DNA from: Nitzschia sp. DOCU1
Taxonomy: Eukaryota > Bacillariophyta > Bacillariophyceae > Bacillariales > Bacillariaceae
Length of the DNA: 64,000 nucleotides
NCBI GenBank assembly: GCA_951394045.1
Contig: OX596000.1
Location: 1-64,000 of the forward strand
Direction of reading: 5' to 3'
Shown: positions 58,577 to 64,000 of the stretch, piece after piece
Layout of the letters: every line of letters starts with the position of its first letter
How positions within the stretch are numbered: position 1 is the stretch's first letter
Program-made: the position numbers and the translations under genes
The notes under the pieces: model-generated
Told to the model about the DNA's origin: nothing
Seen by the model: only the letters and a program-made list of their open reading frames with translations
Database searches by the model: none

Positions 58577-59649
58577 ATGAAGGTCGTACTCTCAACGTTG
58601 GCCGTTTCTTCGCTTCTCGTGTCTTTGGCCAATGGCTTTACTACGATGCCCCAGCAGCAGCCAAAGGCGGCATCCGATTCAGCGCTCTTTGCTGCCGTGG
58701 ATCGTCGGTCGGTCTTCACATCTGCTGCTGGAATCGTCGCTGGCGTAGCGCTTTTTGACCAGCAAGCGGCTTGGGCGGATGAAACTTCCAAGACTGTCGT
58801 TGTAGCGGGAGCCACTGGACAAACCGGCCGACGCATCCTAGAACGACTGGCGGCCACCAAGGGCTTGTCGGTAGTGGCGGGCGTTCGCAATGTGGACAAG
58901 GCCAAGGCGTCACTAGCGGAATCCTCGACGGTCGTACGAGGTGCCATGATTCAGCAAGTAGGATCAGTAGATACATCAGGCGTTAGTCTCAAGCATTTGG
59001 ATGTTGTGACAGATTCTCAAGACGCCTTGGTCGAGACGCTGAAAGGGGCCGATTCTTTGGTCATTGCCGTGGGATTTGTTCCAAGCAACCCCTTGAAAAT
59101 GAATGAGGAAGCACACAAGGTGGACAATGTAGGAACGATCAAATTGATTGATGCGGCTAAAGCGGCGGGCGTGAAAAAGGTGGTCATGGTTTCGTCGATT
59201 TTGACCAATGGCAGAGCGTGGGGTCAAGAAAAATCTCCTGGATTTGTCATTACCAACGCATTTGGCAAAGTCTTGGATGAAAAGATTGTTGCTGAAAATC
59301 ATTTGCGAGCATCTGGAATGGATTATACCATTGTTCGACCTGGTGGGCTCAAGGCGCAACCACGTAAGTCATCCTGGGCGATGTGCACTCTAGATCGTTG
59401 GCCAAGATTTGCACTAATCAAACCTTGTTCTTCTGTGTTTTAATACTTGGCGCCGCCATGCCTATGATAGCATCGGGTCCACTGGTTATTTCGGGCGAGG
59501 ATACACTCAACTCTGGCGAAATTTCTCGCGATCTCGTCGCCGACGTTTGCGTAGCGTCCTTGTCGGATGCCAAGGCTTCCAACAAGGTCTTGGAAATCAT
59601 TGAGGATGATGGCAAGCCACCTCAAGTTTTTAACGGACTGGTCATGTAA
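58577..59649 (+). CDS. Thylakoid-lumen-targeted NAD(P)-binding protein (atypical SDR)
   Basis: Exons 58577-59363 and 59471-59649 (107-bp GTAAGT...GATAG intron, phase 1) give 321 aa. Targeting: signal peptide ending ANGF (18-21), Ser/Gln/Pro transit region, then a twin-arginine lumen-type signal (DRRSVFTSAAG, hydrophobic, AWA-DE near 67). The enzyme domain starts with KTVVVAGATGQTGRR (GATGQTG at 78-84), has VVMVSSIL and YTIVRPGGL, and the last exon adds SGPLVISGEDTLNSGEISR and the family-typical tail. Relatives include plastid NAD(P)-binding photosystem assembly factors, but no specific one is assigned. No Tyr-x3-Lys pair is obvious, so a cofactor-sensing role is possible. The lumen location is inferred from the signals only. 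Confidence 0.85.
59364..59470 (+). other. Intron of the lumen SDR gene
   Basis: 107 bp, GTAAGT donor and ATGATAG acceptor; the join makes KAQP-P-SGPLVISG. Confidence 0.88.
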
Positions 59650-60136
59650 ATAACTAACGCTGTCGATCCCACGCACGCAATAGAGCACGATACTGAAAGG
59701 CGACAGGGGACAAAGAAAAGCAACCTACCGGCAAGGCACGACAAAATCAAACATATTCCTAGCTATACCGGTCAGTACGATCCTTCTTTGCGAGTATTTT
59801 TGTTTCTTGTACGCGGATGCATTTAGCTACTAGCAGTAGTAGCACCTGAATTGAAAGGAAGTATCCGAAAATCTGGTGTGGTGCTTACGGCAACAGCGTT
59901 TTATAGGCGTGCTCAACGGAAACACTAGCTAGTGACATTAAAAGCTGCTTGTTTCGCATCTGTCGACGCAAAAGTAAATGCCAGAAGCAGCCTATAGTTA
60001 AATAGTAGAAACCATGGTGCGCGCTTTGCTTACGATGGGAACTTCGCCTAGAAGACACAATCTCAAAAGCATTCATGGAATGCAAGATTCTTGTAGTTTC
60101 CATGATGCCGGTCACGGCCCTCCTCTCCTAATAACG
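59650..60136. other. Intergenic, tail-to-tail
   Basis: About 490 bp, no gene or repeat seen. Confidence 0.5.
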
Positions 60137-60799
60137 CTAGCGCAATAGTCCAACCCATTCGTTGGTAATGACCGCCTTTTTGAGCGTTTTCAACAGAGCC
60201 TGAGCAATCTCGAGATCCTTGAGTTGTCCTTGATGGACTTTACCAAACTCTAGACTCATGACCAGACTAGCGAGCGGATCATTGGCTTCGGTCCAAAAAG
60301 TGGCAACTTCTGTTGCTAGTCCTCGGGCAATGGTGGATGTAGCGACTCGATTTCGTTCAAACTTGGTTTCCAAGAGCTGTAGTTTGGATGTGTTGGATGC
60401 ATCCATTTCCGTCTTTTCCTTATAAATTTCTTGTGAGGTGTCGTGCAAAATCTCCAAGAACCGTTCAATGGCATGAATCGGCACCAACATGGCGGCCCAG
60501 GACGAATCTTTTCCTTTCTTCTCCCTTGCCGTCTGCAGCTGGGAAAGAAGATCAGACGGTTCCAAAACACTCTTGGCTTGCATGGTATCCATCAAACTAT
60601 CAATCAGATCCAAGGCCGTCGAAAGCTGGAGGCTGCAATCATCTGGTGGTTCGTCACATACAGTGGGCGTTGTGAGCAAAGATGCCGCCATTCGTACATG
60701 ATCGGTCTTTCCTGGAAGACTGGGCTTCCAGCGTGGCGATAGATGAGTTCTGGCAGCATTTCTAGTTCGAGCCATGTTGTAGGATATCGGCAAGGTCAA
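60137..60799 (-). CDS. Hypothetical helical protein, 220 aa
   Basis: Family not recognised. Start at 60799; a second ATG eight codons on (60775, MARTRNAARTHL) is equally plausible. The basic N-terminus (ARTRNAARTHLSPRWKPSL) could be a mitochondrial or plastid presequence, or simply disordered. From residue 55 the protein is almost all helix, with heptad-like stretches (LSTALDLIDSLMDTMQAKS; IHAIERFLEILHDTSQEI; LKDLEIAQALLKTLKKAV) suggesting a helical bundle or coiled coil. One Cys pair near 48-55 (CDEPPDDC). No catalytic motif. Its continuous frame, against shorter frames on the other strand, and its composition support a real gene. Confidence 0.68.
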   Translation of the reverse strand: MTLPISYNMARTRNAARTHLSPRWKPSLPGKTDHVRMAASLLTTPTVCDEPPDDCSLQLSTALDLIDSLMDTMQAKSVLEPSDLLSQLQTAREKKGKDSSWAAMLVPIHAIERFLEILHDTSQEIYKEKTEMDASNTSKLQLLETKFERNRVATSTIARGLATEVATFWTEANDPLASLVMSLEFGKVHQGQLKDLEIAQALLKTLKKAVITNEWVGLLR

Positions 60800-61529
60800 G
60801 AGAGAAGTTATGGGAATAGTGGAAACGTTCGACGGGGGGTTAGGGTAACAAAAACGGCGTGAACCAAACTTTTAAAGTGGATGGACTCCCAAGTTTTGGT
60901 TCGGTTTCATTTCCATCATTCCACATGTAACGAGGCGAGGCCTGTCGACCCAAAGAGGTGCAAAGCACATGAACGAAGAACTCGCCTCTTTTCCGTACTA
61001 CTAGGCCACAGGTAACGGCCACCGCGGTAGTAACCTCATTGAGGACAATGAAGAATGAGGCATGGTAGACAGAGTCTGTTGAAAAAGATATGGTTGGATC
61101 GTCTTTAGAGCTTCTCCATGGTGTTTTCGTTTACGTTGGCATGTGTGATTTAGTCATGATGTTCGCCTATGCACCTTTTCGTTATCTAATTATGTCGCAA
61201 ACGACATGAAAATTTAAGGTTCGCCACACGCGCTGCGAGGAATGCGCGGGCTTTCGATAGTTACATGCTACTCTAGAGCTAGAGCTATGATGGAGAGAGT
61301 GTATCGCAGAAAACAATTGAATGAGAACAGTAGTAAAGTCCGTGCAGCTCAATAAGAGACGCCGAAACTCGGTTTTGTGCTATCGCAGTTAGTGTACTAG
61401 TAGCTGGCTTTGTGCTACTACTAGTAGTGCATGTTCTCGGAACAGCAGCCCAACTACTACTACTGATGCTACTACTACTATGGAGCCCACGCGTCGATTC
61501 TTCTTCTGCCAATTTCGAATCGATTTGGA
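60800..61529. other. Intergenic
   Basis: No gene supported. CTACTACTACTA-type microsatellite-like sequence at 61410-61480 encodes Leu runs in short frames and is treated as non-coding. Confidence 0.5.
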
Positions 61530-61530
61530 G

Positions 61531-61600
61531 CGTTGTTCTTCTTTGTCCATCGTTGTTCTCTTCTCATTGTTACAATCCTTGGTTTTTTATCTTTTTTCTC
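61531..61600 (+). pseudogene. Decayed copy of the 5' end of the plastid gene at 63643
   Basis: About 60 bases here resemble 63653-63712 with roughly eight changes, mostly transitions. Translated alike they share FFF-x2-RCSLL-x-VTILG, the signal-peptide core of the gene at 63643. A stop follows about 30 codons later, so only a relic remains. Confidence 0.55.
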
Positions 61601-61774
61601 AAAAAGAGACTCATCTACTATTGTTAGACTTGTTGGATGTTCAGATTGAACTTGAGTCCGGATGCTGGCTACGTTCTTGAGAATTGGAACCATGATTCCG
61701 CTGCGCATTTGCCAATTTCGAATCGTCGTGGAGTTGATCATGGGCATAGCTGCCCAGAAAAGAGCTTCATCCAG

Positions 61775-63154
61775 CTAAAACTGCATCGAGAGCGGCACAA
61801 TATTTTGAATGCCAAATTCGGACTCGTCATAATGCTTCCACTTTGGGGTCTCAAAGGGCGGAATGAAAATGGTAGTTTCGTCGTCCAAACGATCCAGTAC
61901 CATGGTTTGATAAAAGTCGGCCGCCGATGTATCCTGTACGCTTCCTGCTTCCGGATATTTTCCAGTGCACTTTTTAAGAGCCGCATTCCCAGAACGAACA
62001 TTGACGTCGCCTCGTTTACACCGCCGAACAAACCATTCTTCCAGACTCATAGTATAGTGGTGCAGTACCGCATGTGCGTTGGTAGGCGTCGTAGTAGTAA
62101 AGGGTCCAAACATTACTCTTCCCATCAAGTCGTAGGAAAACGGGGGTCGAGACGGATTTTGCATTGGATTGCTCGTTCGAAAGTGTACAAAATGGGCATT
62201 GGTAGCGCAGAGAAAGTCTTGTACGCGTACAATGGACTTGACAGTTTTGTCCAGCAAGGAATCTCGGTACGTGAAACGTTGGGGGAGTGGATCTTCGGAA
62301 TAGTAGGTCTGGTTGGAAGTCCCAAACCAGAGCCAATTGATGCCCAGCGCACCGCATGTCCTCTCGGGGCAATGTTCTTCCATGAATTCCACTACTTGTT
62401 GTTGTTGATTGGAGTCTTTCAAAACAAGATATTCGTCAACATCAATAAAAGTGACCCAAGTGGTGTTATAGTTGGGTTGCCGACGCCGAATGATTTCCAC
62501 GCAGGCATGGTAAATGACACTTTGCGTATGAATTTTCTTCTCGCGTTCCCACTTTTCCACAGTAAATACATGAACGTTTGGCGTGGGAGGAATGATGAAA
62601 TCTTGTTTTCCATCGTTGAAGAGATAAATGTCATGAAATCCAATCGCAAGGTGATAGTTAATCCATTCTCGCAATATCCAGCCTTCCTTCTTCTGCATTG
62701 TACAAATCGCAGCTTTGTTGCTTCCTGTTGCATTTAACCCTGGTCCCTGTGCGAACTGATTGTAGAGCGTTTGGACGAACTGTGGCGACGAGACACATAA
62801 CGTTGTGTTTGGGTTACGTGAAGCTCTCGTGTAGTCGCAGCTATACCGCCTCGGCAAGTACCAGCTGCGATGGTCGCTCCCAAATGGGGGTGATTCGTTG
62901 TACGGGAGTAGAACATGTTGGGGTTTGGTTTCGACTTTGCTGCTGCTTTCGTTGAGAGGCACTGCCATGGTCCGTGAATCTGCCAAGTTAAGATCGAACA
63001 TCATGGAACTCCAGGATGCCGACGACTCCTCGCCGTATAATTCATGGTGATATCTAGCAACAGCATCAATGACGGATAAACCAATGGATATGTTGTTGTA
63101 GAGCAAAATCAGCACAATAGCGGGGACTACGAGGACGTGGGCTACGCGGGACAT
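61775..63154 (-). CDS. Golgi-type glycosyltransferase, GT92/GT2-like fold
   Basis: 459 aa from the ATG at 63154, which begins a type II signal anchor (VAHVLVVPAIVLILLY); the same frame is open to 63274, but those 40 residues precede the anchor unnaturally. The catalytic domain starts near residue 148 with AICTMQKKEGWILREWINYH and IGFHDIYLFNDG, and carries the metal/sugar-nucleotide D-x-D at D238-D240 in TFIDVDEYLVL, followed by GINWLWFG and HHYTMSLEEW. These are marks of the glycosyltransferases annotated as family 92 or Glyco_tranf_2_4, which add a sugar to glycans in the Golgi lumen. Many NxT/S sites fit a lumenal protein. Donor and acceptor unknown. Divergent from the plastid gene at 63643. 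Confidence 0.85.
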   Translation of the reverse strand: MSRVAHVLVVPAIVLILLYNNISIGLSVIDAVARYHHELYGEESSASWSSMMFDLNLADSRTMAVPLNESSSKVETKPQHVLLPYNESPPFGSDHRSWYLPRRYSCDYTRASRNPNTTLCVSSPQFVQTLYNQFAQGPGLNATGSNKAAICTMQKKEGWILREWINYHLAIGFHDIYLFNDGKQDFIIPPTPNVHVFTVEKWEREKKIHTQSVIYHACVEIIRRRQPNYNTTWVTFIDVDEYLVLKDSNQQQQVVEFMEEHCPERTCGALGINWLWFGTSNQTYYSEDPLPQRFTYRDSLLDKTVKSIVRVQDFLCATNAHFVHFRTSNPMQNPSRPPFSYDLMGRVMFGPFTTTTPTNAHAVLHHYTMSLEEWFVRRCKRGDVNVRSGNAALKKCTGKYPEAGSVQDTSAADFYQTMVLDRLDDETTIFIPPFETPKWKHYDESEFGIQNIVPLSMQF

Positions 63155-63642
63155 TGTGGTTGATGTTGTGATGTTGTGGTGAGAAGAAAGGGGCGTTGCC
63201 AGTAAGTTAGGTAATTTGAAGACTTCATCATCTGCGCTCCGGAACATCCAATTCAAAATCAAAGGGTTGAGCATTCAAATTTCTCCGCGGCGGGCGCGCT
63301 CGCCAGGATGTGTAGTCCAAGTTGTCGGCGACAGAAAGACATGCATCGATGCCTGATAAGGTGACGTAAGATTTAGCATTGCGTGAGCACAGATATTTTC
63401 CAGTGTACCATTCGGCGCCGGTCGCGTACACGTATACATCTCGGAGTTACGTCATCCCCCCGCAAACTGATGAAATTCTTGGAAGGGTGGAACGAGCACC
63501 AACACCAAACGACCATGGGCATGCAAAGAATCCTTACTTTCTTCGCGGCGGCCCTAAATGTACGCTTCCGCTTCAACTGTCTACTACGATCGTATTGCTT
63601 GCCTCGATTGCGTGATTCCTGTGTGGCTGCTGGGATACTGAA
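63155..63642. promoter_or_regulatory. Divergent promoter region with inverted TGACGTAA/TTACGTCA
   Basis: TGACGTAA at 63362-63369 and its exact inverse TTACGTCA at 63447-63454 are 77 bp apart between the glycosyltransferase (minus) and the plastid-targeted gene (plus). The cores match the TGACGT/ACGTCA pair described for CO2/cAMP-responsive diatom promoters. Confidence 0.5.
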
Positions 63643-64000
63643 ATGCCGCCGCCGTCGTTCTTCTTTGCCCGTCGTTGTTCTCTGCTCGTTGTCACAATCC
63701 TTGGTTCTTTCCTTTCTCACTCATTCTTCGCGCCAGCATCGGTGACGGCTTTTGCGCCAGTAGTAACAAGAGAGTCTACTAGATTTGTTCGAGGTGGTCG
63801 TCCGACCTTTGTTCCAGTTGCTGGGACTGCTACTGCTGGCGACGCCCGTGCGATTGTGGACAATGAGTCTCCCACCATTATCCCTACAGGTTTAGAACCA
63901 TGGCAAGAAGAGGAATTGGAGACATTATTGGACGATGCGTTGATCCGCATGGCGTTCATTATGGAGACGAACGCCTTGGAGCAAGTAGAACATTCGGCCG
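63643..64000 (+). CDS. Plastid-targeted protein, 5' part (runs off the window)
   Basis: At least 119 codons, open to the window end. A signal peptide (CSLLVVTILGSFLSHSFF) is followed by SVTAFAP, a textbook diatom plastid cleavage motif with Phe at +1, then a Ser/Thr/Arg transit region (VVTRESTRFVRGGRPTF). The mature start is acidic (EPWQEEELETLLDDALIRMA). Function cannot be told from the visible part. Start at 63643 (GAAATGCC); no upstream in-frame ATG gives a better signal. A decayed relative of this 5' end lies at 61531. Confidence 0.75.
   Translation, partial: MPPPSFFFARRCSLLVVTILGSFLSHSFFAPASVTAFAPVVTRESTRFVRGGRPTFVPVAGTATAGDARAIVDNESPTIIPTGLEPWQEEELETLLDDALIRMAFIMETNALEQVEHSA

Noticed and set aside
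61637..62737. A 366-codon plus-strand frame
   Set aside because: Entirely antisense to the glycosyltransferase, whose motifs and signal anchor are convincing.

Overview
The window is the left end of a chromosome of a stramenopile alga, most likely a pennate diatom. It opens with about 1.16 kb of CCCTAA telomere repeat. The genes have short GT-AG introns (65-135 bp). Several proteins carry diatom-type bipartite plastid presequences (ATAF, ANGF and VTAFAP motifs). There are large Cys-rich surface proteins with RXL motifs and a P/S/F-rich linker, and a chlorophyte/plant-like plastid uL15. Genus cannot be fixed from the sequence alone.

Layout. 1-12.5 kb is subtelomere: telomere, diverged repeats ending in short interstitial CCCTAA tracts, a RusA-type Holliday junction resolvase gene (minus), a 437-aa gene of unknown type (plus), and a complete, apparently young Ty3/gypsy LTR retrotransposon (4491-10220; LTRs equal in length with no difference seen, 4-bp target duplication, gag and pol in one frame split only by a TGA). 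12.98-14.3 kb holds a 2OG-Fe(II)-oxygenase-like gene broken by one in-frame TGA and a small Cys-rich protein ending in a PIP-box-like motif. A 200-N gap follows (14557-14756).

15076-26622 and 35271-46817 are two copies, direct and 20,195 bp apart, of one 11.5-kb segment. It encodes a 1665-aa surface protein, a BUD31 splicing factor, a diatom hypothetical, a VTT/TVP38 membrane protein, an atypical SDR and the start of an EF-hand membrane protein. Copy 1 stops exactly at the second 200-N gap (26623-26822). The left edge of copy 2 removes the expected signal-peptide region of a plastid uL15 gene. A collapsed haplotype or scaffolding error is therefore as likely as a true segmental duplication. 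Between the copies (26.8-35.2 kb) lie a thylakoid-lumen superoxide-reductase-like protein, two related Cys-rich secreted proteins, a small conserved two-exon gene, a hypothetical and uL15.

46.8-64 kb carries the intact EF-hand gene, a Kelch-MORN fusion, a tandem array of four 1538-bp elements with terminal inverted repeats inside one 8-bp target duplication (50802-56971), a small secreted/plastid protein, a lumen-targeted NAD(P)-binding protein, a helical hypothetical, a Golgi-type glycosyltransferase, and the 5' part of a plastid-targeted gene that runs off the window. The last two genes diverge from a promoter with an inverted TGACGTAA/TTACGTCA pair.

No rRNA, tRNA or CRISPR array was recognised. 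The genes form no operon. Shared themes are secretion or plastid import and subtelomeric/mobile DNA.
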